Shown here: positions 36,101 to 47,690 of the stretch, piece after piece | How positions within the stretch are numbered: position 1 is the stretch's first letter | Layout: each line of letters starts with the position of its first letter | Assembly (NCBI RefSeq): GCF_040958095.1 | Contig: NC_091216.1 | Coordinates: 4,393,165-4,457,164 of the forward strand | DNA length: 64,000 nucleotides | Source: Procambarus clarkii | Lineage: Eukaryota; Arthropoda; Malacostraca; Decapoda; Cambaridae | Direction of reading: 5' to 3' | Made by a program: the position numbers and the translations under genes | Notes under the pieces: generated by a model | What the model was told of the DNA's origin: nothing | Databases searched by the model: none | The model's input: only the letters and a program-made list of their open reading frames with translations

Positions 36101-39100
36101 TGATGCCTTACAGTGTCTGAGTGATGCCTTACAGTGTCTGTGTGATGCCTTACAGTGTCTGTGATGCCTTACAGTGTCTGTGTGATGCCTTACAGTGTCT
36201 GTGATCCCTTACAGTGTCTGTGTGATGCCTTACAGTGTCTGTGTGACGCCTTACAGTGTCTGTGTGATGCCTTACAGTGTCTGTGTGACGCCTTACAGTG
36301 TCTGTGATGCCTTACAGTGTCTGAGTGATGCCTCACAGTGTCTGTGTGATGCCTTACAGTGTCTGTGTAATGCCTTACAGCGTCTGTGTGATGCCTTACA
36401 GTGTCTGTGTGATGCCTTACAGTGTCTGTGTGATGCCTTACAGTGTCTGTGTGGTGCCTTACAGTGTCTGCGTGGTGCCTTACAGTGTCTGTGTGACGCC
36501 TTACAGTGTCTGTGTGATGCCTTACAGAGTCTGTGTGATGCCTTACAGTGTCTGAGTGATGCCTTACAGTGTCTGTGTGGTGCCTTACAGTGTCTGTGTG
36601 ACGCCTTACAGTGTCTGAGTGATTCCTTACAGTGTCTGTGTGACGCCTTACAGTGTCTGAGTGATGCCTTACAGTGTCTGTGATGCCTTACAGTGTCTGA
36701 GTGATGCCTTACAGTGTCTGTGTGACGCCTTACAGTGTCTGTGTGGTGCCTTACAGTGTCTGTGTGACGCCTTACAGCGTCTGTGTGATGCCTTACAGTG
36801 TCTGTGTGGTGCCTTACAGCGTCTGTGTGATGCCTTACAGTGTCTGAGTGATGCCTTACAGTGTCTGTGTGATGCCTTACAGTGTCTGTGTGGTGCCTTA
36901 CAGTGTCTGTGTGATGCCTTACAGTGTCTGTGTGGTACCTTACAATGTGTGTGTGATGCTTTACAGTGTCTGTGTGATGCCTTACAGTGTGTGTGTGACG
37001 CCTTACAGTGTCTGTGTGATGCCTAACAGTGTCTGTGTGGTGCCTTACAATGTGTGTGTGATGCCTTACAGTGTGTGTGTGATGCCTTACAGTGTCTGTG
37101 TGATCCCTTATAGTGTCTGTGTGACGCCTTACAGTGTCTGTGTGATGCCTTAGAGTGTCTGAGTGATGCCTTACTGTGTCTGTGATCCCTTACAGTGTCT
37201 GTGTGATGCCTTACAGTGTCTGTGTGACGCCTTACAGTGTCTGTGTGATGCCTTACAGTGTCTTTGATGCCTTACAGTGTCTGTGTGATGCCTTACAGTG
37301 TCTTTGATGCCTTACAGTGTCTGTGTGATGCCTTACAGTGTCTGTGATCCCTTACAGTGTCTGTGTGATGCCTTACAGTGTCTGTGTGACGTCTTACAGT
37401 GTCTGTGTGACGCCTTACATTGTCTGCGATGCCTTACAGTGTCTGTGTGATGCCTTACAGTGTCTGTGATGCCTTACAGTGTCTGTGTGATGCCTCACAG
37501 TGTCTGTGTGATGCCTTACACTGTCTGTGTGATGCCTTACAGTGTCTGTGTGACGCCCTACAGTGTCTGTGTGATGCCTTACAGTGTCTGTGTGATGCCT
37601 TACAGTGTCTGTGTGATGCCTTACAGTGTCTGTGTGACGCCTTACAGTGTCTGTGATGCCTTACAGTGTCTGAGTGATGCCTTACTCTGTCTGTGTGATG
37701 CCTTCCAGTGTCTGTGTGCCGCCTTACAGTGTCTGTGTGATGCCTTACAGTGTCTGTGTGATGCCTTACAGTGTCTGTGTGACGCCTTACGGTGTCTGTG
37801 ATGCCTTACAGTGTCTGAGTGATGCCTTACAGTGTCTGTGTGATGCCTTACAGTGTCTGTGTGACGCCTTACAGTGTCCTTGTGACGCCTTACAGTGTCT
37901 GTGTGATGCTTTACTGTGTCTGTGTGATGCCTTACAGCGTCTGTGTAATGCCTTACAGTGTCTGTGTGGTGCCTTACAGCGTCTGTGTGATGCCTTACAG
38001 TGTCTGAGTGATGCCTTACAGTGTCTGTGTGATGCCTTACAGTGTCTGTGTGGTGCCTTACAATGTGTGTGTGATGCCTTACAGTGTCTGTGTGGTGCCT
38101 TACAGTGTCTGTGTGATGCCTTACAGTGTCTGTGTGATGCCTTACAGTGTCTGTGTGATGCCTTACAGTGTCTGTGTGATGCCTTACAGTGTCTGTGTGA
38201 TGCCTTACAGTGTCTGTGTGATGCCTTACAGTGTCTGTGTGATGCCTTACAGTGTCTGTGTGATGCCTTACAGTGTCTGTGTGGTGCCTTACAATGTGTG
38301 TGTGATGCCTTACAGTGTCTGTGTGGTGCCTTACAGTGTCTGTGTGATGCCTTACAGTGTCTGTGTGATGCCTTACAGTGTCTGTGTGATGCCTTACAGT
38401 GTCTGTGTGATGCCTTACAGTGTCTGTGTGATGCCTTACAGTGTCTGTGTGATGCCTTACAGTGTCTGTGTGATGCCTTACAGTGTCTGTGTGATGCCTT
38501 ACAGTGTCTGTGTGATGCCTTACAGTGTCTGTGTGATGCCTTACAGTGTCTGTGTGACGCCTTACAGTGTCTGTGATGCCTTACAGTGTCTGAGTGATGC
38601 CTTACAGTGTCTGTGTGATGCCTTACAGTGTCTGTGATGCCTTACAGTGTCTGTGTGATGCCTTACAGTGTCTGTGATCCCTTACAGTGTCTGTGTGATG
38701 CCTTACAGTGTCTGTGTGATGCCTTACAGTGTCTGTGATGCCTTACAGTGTCTGAGTGATGCCTTACAGTGTCTCTGTGATGCCTTACAGTGTCTGAGTG
38801 ATGCCTTACAGTGTCTGTGTGATGCCTTACAGTGCCTGTGATCCCTTACAGTGTCTGTATGATGCCTTACAGTGTCTGTGTGACGCCTTACAGTGTCTGT
38901 GATGCCTTACAGTGTCTGAGTGATGCCTCACAGTGTCTGTGTGATGCCTTACAGTGTCTGTGTGATGCCTTACAGTGTCTGTGTGATGCCTTACAGTGTC
39001 TGTGTGATGCCTTACAGCGTCTGTGTGATGCCTTACAGTGTCTGTGTGATGCCTTACAGTGTCTGTGTGATGCCTTAGTGTCTGAGTGATGCCTTACAGT

Positions 39101-42100
39101 GTCTGAGTGATGCCTTACAGTGTCTGTGTGACGCCTTACAGTGTCTGTGTGGTGCCTTACAGTGTCTGTGTGATGCCTTACAGTGTCTGTGTAATGCCTT
39201 ACAGCGTCTGTGTGATGCCTTACAGTGTCTGTGTGATGCCTTACAGTGTCTGTGTGATGCCTTACAGTGTCTGTGTGGTGCCTTACAGTGTCTGTGTGGT
39301 GCCTTACAGTGTCTGTGTGACGCCTTACAGTGTCTGTGTGATGCCTTACAGTGTCTGTGTGATGCCTTACAGTGTCTGAGTGATGCCTTACAGTGTCTGT
39401 GTGGTGCCTTACAGTGTCTATGTGACGCCTTACAGTGTCTGAGTGATTCCTTACAGTGTCTGTGTGACGCCTTACAGTGTCTGAGTGATGCCTTACAGTG
39501 TCTGTGATGCCTTACAGTGTCTGAGTGATGCCTTACAGTGTCTGTGTGACGCTTTACAGTGTCTGAGTGATGCCTTACAGTGTCTGTGTGACGCCTTACA
39601 GTGTCTGTGTGGTGCCTTACAGTGTCTGTGTGACGCCTTACAGTGTCTGTGTGACGCCTTACAGCGTCTGTGTGATGCCTTACAGTGTCTGTGTGATGCC
39701 TTACAGTGTCTGTGTGATGCCTTGCAGTGTCTGTGTGATGCCTTACAGTGTCTGTGTGATGCCTTAGAGTGTCTGTGTGACGCCTTACAGTGTCTGTGTG
39801 ATGCCTTACAGTGTCTGTGTGACGCCTTACAGTGTCTGTGTGACGCCTTACAGCGTCTGTGTGATGCCTTACAGTGTCTGTGTGATGCCTTACAGTGTCT
39901 GTGATCCCTTACAGTGTCTGTGTGATGCCTTACAGTGTCTGTGTGACGCCTTACAGTGTCTGTGTGATGCCTTACAGTGTCTGTGTGATGCGTTACAGTG
40001 TCTTTAATGCCTTACAGTGTCTGTGTGATGCCTTACAGTGTCTGTGATCCCTTACAGTGTCTGTGTGTTGCCTTACAGTGGCTGTGTGACGCCTTACAGT
40101 GTCTGTGTGACGCCTTACATTGTCTGTGATGCCTTACAGTGTCTGTGTGACGCCTTACAGTGTCTGTGTGACGCCTTACAGTGACTGTGTGACGCCTTGC
40201 AGTGTCTGTGTGATGCCTTACAGTGTCTGTGATGCCTTACAGTGTCTGTGTGATGCCTCACAGTGTCTGTGTGATGCCTTACAGTGTCTGTGTGATGCCT
40301 TACAATGTCTGTGTGACGCCCTACAGTGTCTGTGTGATGCCTTACAGTGTCTGTGTGATGCCTTACAGTGTCTGTGTGATGCCTTACAGTGTCTGTGTGA
40401 CGCCTTACAGTGTCTGTGATGCCTTACAGTGTCTGAGTGATGCCTTACTGTGTCTGTGTGATGCCTTACAGTGTCTGTCTGATGCCTTACAGTGTCTGTG
40501 TGATGCCTTACAGTGTCTGTGTGACGCTTTACAGTGTCTGTGATGCCTTACAGTGTCTGTGTGATGCCTTACAGTGTCTGTGTGATGCCTTACAGTGTCT
40601 GCGTGATGCCTTACAGTGTCTGTGTGATGCCTTACAGTGTCTGAGTGATGCCTTACAGTGTCTGTGATGCCTTACAGTGTCTGAGTGAAGCCTTACAGTG
40701 TCTGAGTGATGCCTTACAGTGTCTGTGACGCCTTACAGTGTCTGTGTGATGCCTTACAGTGTCTGTGTGATGCCTTACAGTGTCTGAGTGATGCCTTACA
40801 GTGTCTGTGTGATGCCTTACAGTGTCTGTGTGATGCCTTACAGTGTCTGTGATGCCTTACAGTGTCTGTGTGATGCCTTACAGTGTCTGTGTGATGCCTT
40901 ACAGTGTCTGTGTGATGCCTTACAGTGTCTGTGTGATGCCTTACAGTGTCTGTGTGATGCTTTACAGCGTCTGTGTGATGCCTTACAGTGTCTGTGTGAT
41001 GCCTTACAGTGTCTGTGTGATGCCTTAGTGTCTGAGTGATGCCTTACAGTGTCTGAGTGATGCCTTACAGTGTCTGTGTGACGCCTTACAGTGTCTGTGT
41101 GGTGCCTTACAGTGTCTGTGTGATGCCTTACAGTGTCTGTGTAATGCCTTACAGCGTCTGTGTGATGCCTTACAGTGTCTGTGTGATGCCTTACAGTGTC
41201 TGTGTGATGCCTTACAGTGTCTGTGTGGTGCCTTACAGTGTCTGTGTGGTGCCTTACAGTGTCTGTGTGACGCCTTACAGTGTCTGTGTGATGCCTTACA
41301 GTGTCTGTGTGATGCCTTACAGTGTCTGTGTGATGCCTTACAGTGTCTGAGTGATGCCTTACAGTGTCTGTGTGGTGCCTTACAGTGTCTGTGTGACGCC
41401 TTACAGTGTCTGAGTGATTCCTTACAGTGTCTGTGTGACGCCTTACAGTGTCTGAGTGATGCCTTACAGTGTCTGTGATGCCTTACAGTGTCTGAGTGAT
41501 GCCTTACAGTGTCTGTGTGACGTCTTACAGTGTCTGAGTGATGCCTTACAGTGTCTGTGTGACGCCTTACAGTGTCTGTGTGGTGCCTTACAGTGTCTGT
41601 GTGACGCCTTACAGTGTCTGTGTGACGCCTTACAGCGTCTGTGTGATGCCTTACAGTGTCTGTGTGATGCCTTACAGTGTCTGTGTGATGCCTTGCAGTG
41701 TCTGTGTGATGCCTTACAGTGTCTGTGTGATGCCTTAGAGTGTCTGAGTGATGCCTTACAGTGTATGTGATCCCTTACAGTGTCTGTGTGATGCCTTACA
41801 GTGTCTGTGTGATGCCTTACAGTGTCTGTGATCCCTTACAGTGTCTGTGTGATGCCTTACATTGTCTGTGTAACGCCTTACAGTGTCTGTGTGATGCCTT
41901 ACAGTGTCTGTGTGATGCCTTACAGTGTCTTTAATGCCTTACAGTGTCTGTGTGATGCCTTACAGTGTCTGTGATCCCTTACAGTGTCTGTGTGTTGCCT
42001 TACAGTGTCTGTGTTACGCCTTACAGTGTCTGTGTGACGCCTTACATTGTCTGTGATGCCTTACAGTGTCTGTGTGACGCCTTACAGTGTCTGTGTGACG

Positions 42101-43307
42101 CCTTACAGTGACTGTGTGACGCCTTACAGTGTCTGTGTGATGCCTTACAGTGTCTGTGATGCCATACAGTGTCTGTGTGATGCCTCACAGTGTCTGTGTG
42201 ATGCCTTACAGTGTCTGTGTGATGCCTTACAATGTCTGTGTGACGCCCTACAGTGTCTGTGTGATGCCTTACAGTGTCTGTGTGATGCCTTACAGTGTCT
42301 GTGTGATGCCTTACAGTGTCTGTGTGACGCCTTACAGTGTCTGTGATGCCTTACAGTGTCTGAGTGATGCCTTACTGTGTCTGTGTGATGCCTTACAGTG
42401 TCTGTGTGATGCCTTACAGCGTCTGTGTGATGCCTTACAGTGTCTGAGTGATGCCTTACAGTGTCTGTGTGATGCCTTACAGTGTCTGTGTGGTGCCTTA
42501 CAATGTGTGTGTGATGCCTTACAGTGTCTGTGTGGTGCCTTACAGTGTCTGTGTGATGCCTTACAGTGTCTGTGTGATGCCTTACAGTGTCTGTGTGATG
42601 CCTTACAGTGTCTGTGTAATGCCTTACAGTGTCTGTGTGATGCCTTACAGTGTCTGTGTGATGCCTTACAGTGTCTGTGTGATGCCTTACAGTGTCTGTG
42701 TGATGCCTTACAGAGTCTGTGTGATGCCTTTCAGTGTCTGTGTGATGCCTTACAGTGTCTGTGTGACGCCTTACAGAGTCTGTGTGATGCCTTACAGTGT
42801 CTGTGATGCCTTACAGTGTCTGTGTGATGCCTTACAGTGTCTGTGTGATGCCTTACAGTGTCTGTGATCCCTTACAGTGTCTGTGTGATGCCTTACAGTG
42901 TCTGTGTGACGCCTTACAGTGTCTGTGATGCCTTACAGTGTCTGAGTGATGCCTTACAGTGTCTATGTGATGCCTTACAGTGTCTGTGTGATGCCTTACA
43001 GTGTCTGTGTGATGCCTTACAGTGTCTGTGTGATGCCTTACAGTGTCTGTGTGATGCCTTACAGCGTCTGTGTGATGCCTTACAGTGTCTGTGTGATGCC
43101 TTACAGTGTCTGTGTGATGCCTTACAGCGTCTGTGTGATGCCTTACAGCGTCTGTGTGATGCCTTACAGTGTCTGTGTGATGCCTTACAGTGTCTGTGTG
43201 ATGCCTTACAGTGTCTGTGTGATGCCTTACAGTGTCTGTGTGATGCCTTACAGTGTCTGTGTGATGCCTTACAGTGTATGAGTGATGCCTTACAATGTTT
43301 GTGTGCC
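33163..43307 (+). repeat. 21-bp minisatellite, 10.1 kb (~490 units)
   Basis: The core is CTTACAGTGTCTGTG followed by TGATGC. Main variants are GAGTGATGC, TGTGACGC, TGTGGTGC, CAGCGTCTG and shortened 19-bp units (CTGTGATGC). Since 21 bp equals seven codons and the unit has no stop, Cys-Leu-Cys-Asp-Ala-Leu-Gln and Cys-Val-Met-Pro-Tyr-Ser-Val frames run for up to 300 codons until a 19-bp unit shifts them. Rare variants recur at kilobase spacing: ACATTGTCTG at about 34600, 37418, 40118 and 42045, and CCTTAGTGTCTGAG at about 36087, 39073 and 41023. This reveals higher-order repeats of about 1.9-3.0 kb. Confidence 0.96.
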
Positions 43308-43728
43308 GTAGAGCTCCATGAGGGCATCGTAGAGCTCCTTGTGAAAGCCGGAGAGCTCTTCTGAGCACCGTAGAGTTATTTTGAGCACCGTAGAGCTCCT
43401 TGTTAGCACCGTAGAGCTCCATGAGAGCATCATAGAGCTCCTTGTGAGCATCTTAGAGCTCCTTGTCAACACCGTAGAGCTCCTTGTGAGCATCGTAGAG
43501 CTCCTTGTGAGCACTGTAGAGCTCCTTGTGAGCATCGCAGAGCTTCTTGTGAGCACCGTAGAGCTCCATGAGAGCATCGTAGAGCTCCTTGTGAGCATCG
43601 TAGAGCTCCTTGTGAGCACCGTAGAGCTCCTTGTGAGCATCGTAGAGCTCCTTGTGAGCACCGTAGAGCTCCTTGTGAGCATCGTAGAGCTCCTTGTGAG
43701 CACCGTAGAGATCCTTGTGTGCACCGTG
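43308..43728 (+). repeat. Second 21-bp minisatellite, left part
   Basis: Units contain GTAGAGCTCCTTGTGAGCA followed by CC or TC. It follows the preceding 21-bp array directly but has an unrelated unit sequence. Confidence 0.94.
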
Positions 43729-43970
43729 GGAGCCGGTCGGCCGAGCGGACAGCACACTGGACTTATGATCCTGTGGTCCCAGGTTTGATCCCGGGCGCAG
43801 GCGAGAAACAATGGGCAGAGTTTCTTTCACCCTATGTCGCTGTTACCTAGCAGTAAAATATGTACCTGGGTGTTAGTCAGCTGTCACAGGCTGCTTCCTG
43901 GGGGTGGAAGCCTGGTCGAGGACCGGGCCGCGGGGATACTAAAGTCCCGAAATCATCTCACGATAACCTA
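43729..43970 (+). mobile_element. SINE with a second type of tRNA-like head, inserted in the 21-bp array
   Basis: The head has GGCCGAGCGG (A-box-like, of the Leu/Ser type) and GGTTTGATCCCGGG (B-box-like), with a possible loop CTTATGA. The body is the same as in the SINE at 9553: AGTTTCTTTCACCCT, TTACCTAGCAGTAAAA, GGCTGCTTCCTGGGGGTGG and GAGGACCGGGCCGCGGGG. ACCGTG flanks both sides (43723-43728 and 43971-43976), and the minisatellite resumes in phase, so this is a clean insertion with a 6-bp visible target duplication. Confidence 0.82.
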
Positions 43971-44998
43971 ACCGTGAAGCTTCTTATGAGCACTTTAGAG
44001 CTCCTTGTGAGCACCGTAGAGCTCCTTGTGAGCACCGTAGCGCTCTTGTGAGCACTGTAGAGCTCCTTGTGAGCACCGTAGATCTCCGTGTAAGCACCGT
44101 AGAGCTCCGTGTGAGCACCGTAGAGCTCCGTGTAAGCACCGTAGAGCTCCGTGTTAGCACAGTAGAGCTCCGTGTTAGCACCGTAGAGCTCCGTGTAAGC
44201 ACCGTAGAGCTCCGTGTTAGCACAGTAGAGCTCCGTGTTAGCACCGTAGAGCTCCGTGTAAGCACCGTAGAGCTCCGTATTAGCACAGTAGAGCTCCGTG
44301 TTAGCACCGTAGAGCTCCGTGTAAGCACCGTAGAGCTCCGTATTAGCACAGTAGAGCTCCGTGTGAGCACCGTAGATCTCCGTGTAAGCACCGTAGAGCT
44401 CCGTGTGAGCACCGTAGAGCTCCGTGTAAGCACCGTAGAGCTCCGTGTTAGCACAGTAGAGCTCCGTGTTAGCACCGTAGAGCTCCGTGTAAGCACCGTA
44501 GAGCTCCGTGTTAGCACAGTAGAGCTCCGTGTGAGCACCGTAGATCTCCGTGTAAGCACCGTAGAGCTCCGTGTGAGCACCGTAGAGCTCCGTGTAAGCA
44601 CCGTAGAGCTCCGTGTTAGCACCGTAGAGCTCCGTGTAAGCACCGTAGAGCTCCGTGTTAGCACAGTAGAGCTCCGTGTAAGCACAGTAGAGCTCCTTGT
44701 GAGCATCGTAGAGCTCCTTGTGAACACCGTAGAGCTCCGTGTGAGCACCGTAGATCTCCGTGTAAGCACCGTAGAGCTCCGTGTAAGCACCGTAGAGCTC
44801 CGTGTTAGCACCGTAGAGCTCCGTGTAAGCACCGTAGATCTCCGTGTAAGCACCGTAGAGCTCCGTGTTAGCACCGTAGAGCTCCGTGTAAGCACCGTAG
44901 ATCTCCGTGTAAGCACCGTAGAGCTCCGTGTTAGCACCGTAGAGCTCCGTGTAAGCACCGTAGAGCTCCGTGTAAGCACAGTAGAGCTCCGTGTGAGA
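43971..44998 (+). repeat. Second 21-bp minisatellite, right part
   Basis: The array continues after the SINE. The dominant unit here is GTAGAGCTCCGTGTAAGCA followed by CC, alternating with GTGTTAGCACA and GTAGATCTCC variants. Long open frames on both strands (331-482 codons) are by-products of stop-free 21-bp units. Confidence 0.94.
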
Positions 44999-45052
44999 CG
45001 TGGTCACAACAACACCCCAGGTGCTGTAAACAAGGTTCTGCTAGTTAGTGAT

Positions 45053-46468
45053 GTGTTTACAGTGTTGTGTTTACAGTGTTGTGCTTTCAGTGTTGTGTCT
45101 GTAGTGTTGTGTCTACAGTGTTGTGTTTACAGTGTTGTTCTTACAGTGTTGTGTTTACAGTGTTGTGTTTACAGTGTTGTGTTTACAGTGTTGTGCTTTC
45201 AGTGTTGTGTCTGTAGTGTTGTGTCTACAGTGTTGTGTTTACAGTGTTGTGTCTACAGTGTTGTGTTTACAGTGTTGTGTTTACAGTGTTGTGTTTACAG
45301 TGTTGTGTTTACAGTGTTGTGTCTACAGTGTTGTGTTTACAGTGTTGTGTTTACAGTGTTATGCTTTCAGTGTTGTGTCTGTAGTGTTGTGTCTGTAGTG
45401 TTGTGTCTACAGTGTTGTGTTTACAGTGTTGTGTCTACAGTGTTGTGTTTACAGTGTTGTGTTTACAGTGTTGTGCTTTCAGTGTTGTGTCTGTAGTGTT
45501 GTGTCTACAGTGTTGTGTTTACAGTGTTGTGTCTACAGTGTTGTGTTTACAGTGTTGTTCTTACAGTGTTGTGTTTACAGTGTTGTGTTTACAGTTTTGT
45601 GTCTGTAGTGTTGTGTCTACAGTGTTGTGTTTACAGTGTTGTTCTTACAGTGTTGTGTTTACAGTGTTGTGTTTACAGTTTTGTGTCTGTAGTGTTGTGT
45701 CTACAGTGTTGTGTTTACAGTGTTGTTCTTACAGTGTTGTGTTTACAGTGTTGTGCTTTCAGTGTTGTGTCTGTAGTGTTGTGTCTACAGTGTTGTGTTT
45801 ACAGTGTTGTGTCTACAGTGTTGTGTTTACAGTGTTGTTCTTACAGTGTTGTGTTTACAGTGTTGTGTTTACAGTTTTGTGTCTGTAGTGTTGTGTCTAC
45901 AGTGTTGTGTTTACAGTGTTGTGTCTACAGTGTTGTGTTTACAGTGTTGTTCTTACAGTGTTGTGTTTACAGTGTTGTGTTTACAGTTTTGTGTCTGTAG
46001 TGTTGTGTCTACAGTGTTGTGTTTACAGTGTTGTTCTTACAGTGTTGTGTTTACAGTGTTGTTCTTACAGTGTTGTGTCTGTAGTGTTGTGTCTACAGTG
46101 TTGTGTTTACAGTGTTGTGTCTACAGTGTTGTGTTTATAGTGTTGTTCTTACAGTGTTGTGTCTGTAGTGTTGTGTTTACAGTGTTGTGTCTACAGTGTT
46201 GTGTTTACAGTGTTGTTCTTACAGTGTTGTGTCTGTAGTGTTGTGTTTACAGTGTTGTGTTTACAGTGTTGTGTCTACAGTGTTGTGTTTACAGTGTTGT
46301 TCTTACAGTGTTGTGTCTGTAGTGTTGTGTTTACAGTGTTGTGTTTACAGTGTTGTGTCTGTAGTGTTGTGTTTACAGTGTTGTGTTTACAGTGTTGTTC
46401 TTACAGTGTTGTGTCTGTAGTGTTGTGTTTACAGTGTTGTGTTTACAGTGTTGTGTTTACAGTGTTGT
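45053..46468 (+). repeat. 14-bp minisatellite A
   Basis: The unit is TGTTGTGTTTACAG, with TGTTGTGTCTACAG, TGTTGTTCTTACAG, TGTTGTGTCTGTAG and TGTTGTGCTTTCAG variants. Variant order recurs about every 98-112 bp, so blocks of 7-8 units were amplified together. Confidence 0.95.
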
Positions 46469-46529
46469 GGAGCTGGAGAAGTTGGTCTTGTTGTTTGTTT
46501 TCTTGAAGCGCTGAACCTTGCCAGATATT

Positions 46530-47296
46530 GTGATGTAATTACCTAAGTGTTATTACCTAAGTGTAGTTACAGGATGAGAGCTACGCTCGTGGTGTCCCGT
46601 CTTCCCAGCACTCTTTGTCATATAACGCTTTGAAACTACTGACGGTCTTGGCCTCCACCACCTTCTCACCTAACTTGTTCCAACCGTCTTCCACTCTACT
46701 TGCGAAAGTGAATTTTCTTATATTTCTTCGGCATCTGTGTTAGCTAGTTGAAATCTATGACCTTTTGTTCTTAAAGTTCCAGGTCTCAGGAAATCTTCCC
46801 TATCGATTTTATCAATTCCTGTTACTATTTTGTATGTAGTGATCATATCACCTCTTTTTCTTCTGTCTTCTAGTTTTGGCATATTTAATGCCTCTAACCT
46901 CTCCTCGTAGCTCTTGTCCTTCAGTTCTGGGAGCCACTTAGTAGCATGTCTTTGCACCTTTTCCAGTTTGTTGATGTGCTTCTTAAGATATGGGCACCAC
47001 ACAACAGCTGCATATTCTAGCTTTGGCCTAACAAAAGTCGTGAACAATTTCTTTAGTATATCGCCATCCATGTATTAAAAAACAATTCTGAAGTTAGAAA
47101 GCGTGGCATAGGCTCCTCGCACAATATTCTTTATGTGGTCCTCAGGTGACAGTTGTCTATCTAGAACCTCCCTTAGATCTCTTTCTTTAATAATGTCTCA
47201 CGTAATATATAGGTTATGTGAGGTCTATGTTCTCCTATTCCACATTCCTTAATATGGCATTTATTAACATTTAATTCCATTTAAATTCCATTTTAA
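46530..47296 (-). pseudogene. CR1-like LINE fragment: RT C-terminus and 3' end
   Basis: The main frame (47071-46718) encodes the post-RT region, with FVRPKLEYAAVVWCPYLKKH, VQRHATKWLPEL, YEERLEALNMPKLEDRR and GDMITTYKI, a signature of CR1/Jockey-like elements. Upstream sequence (47072-47296) encodes the preceding region (LRDIIKERD, LSPEDHIKNI) with stops and shifts. The 3' end carries repeated ACTTAGGTAATTAC, probably the 3' terminal repeat of the element. The 5' side is truncated at the 30-bp minisatellite. Confidence 0.8.
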
Positions 47297-47302
47297 ATTC
47301 CT

Positions 47303-47690
47303 CAGGTGTTGTTGTTGTCACTTGAGTGTTCTCAGATGTTGTTGTTGTCACTTGAGTGTTCTCAGATGTTGTTGTTGTCACTTGAGTGTTCTCAGGTGTT
47401 GTTGTTGTCACTTGAGTGTTCTCAGATGTTGTTGTTGTCACTTGAGTGTTCTCAGATGTTGTTGTTGTCACTTGAGTGTTCTCAGGTGTTGTTGTTGTCA
47501 CTTGAGTGTTCTCAGGTGTTGTTGTTGTCACTTGAGTGTTCTCAGGTGTTGTTGTTGTCACTTGAGTGTTCTCAGGTGTTGTTGTTGTCACTTGAGTGTT
47601 CTCAGGTGTTGTTGTTGTCACTTGAGTGTTCTCAGATGTTATTGTTGTCACTTGAGTGTTCTCAGATGTTGTTGTTGTCACTTGAGTGTC
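47303..47690 (+). repeat. 30-bp minisatellite (~13 copies)
   Basis: Units contain GTTGTTGTTGTCACTTGAG followed by TGTTCTCAGGT or TGTTCTCAGAT. It begins at the truncated end of the CR1-like fragment. Confidence 0.94.

Noticed and set aside
33065..43364. Many frames of up to 300 codons with Cys-Leu-Cys-Asp-Ala-Leu-Gln or Cys-Val-Met-Pro-Tyr-Ser-Val repeats
   Set aside because: A stop-free 21-bp unit gives endless heptapeptide frames in several phases. They change register at every 19-bp unit, which a selected gene would not tolerate.
43958..45496. Open frames of 331-482 codons on both strands
   Set aside because: They are simultaneous on both strands of the same 21-bp and 14-bp repeats and are a property of the unit, not of coding selection.
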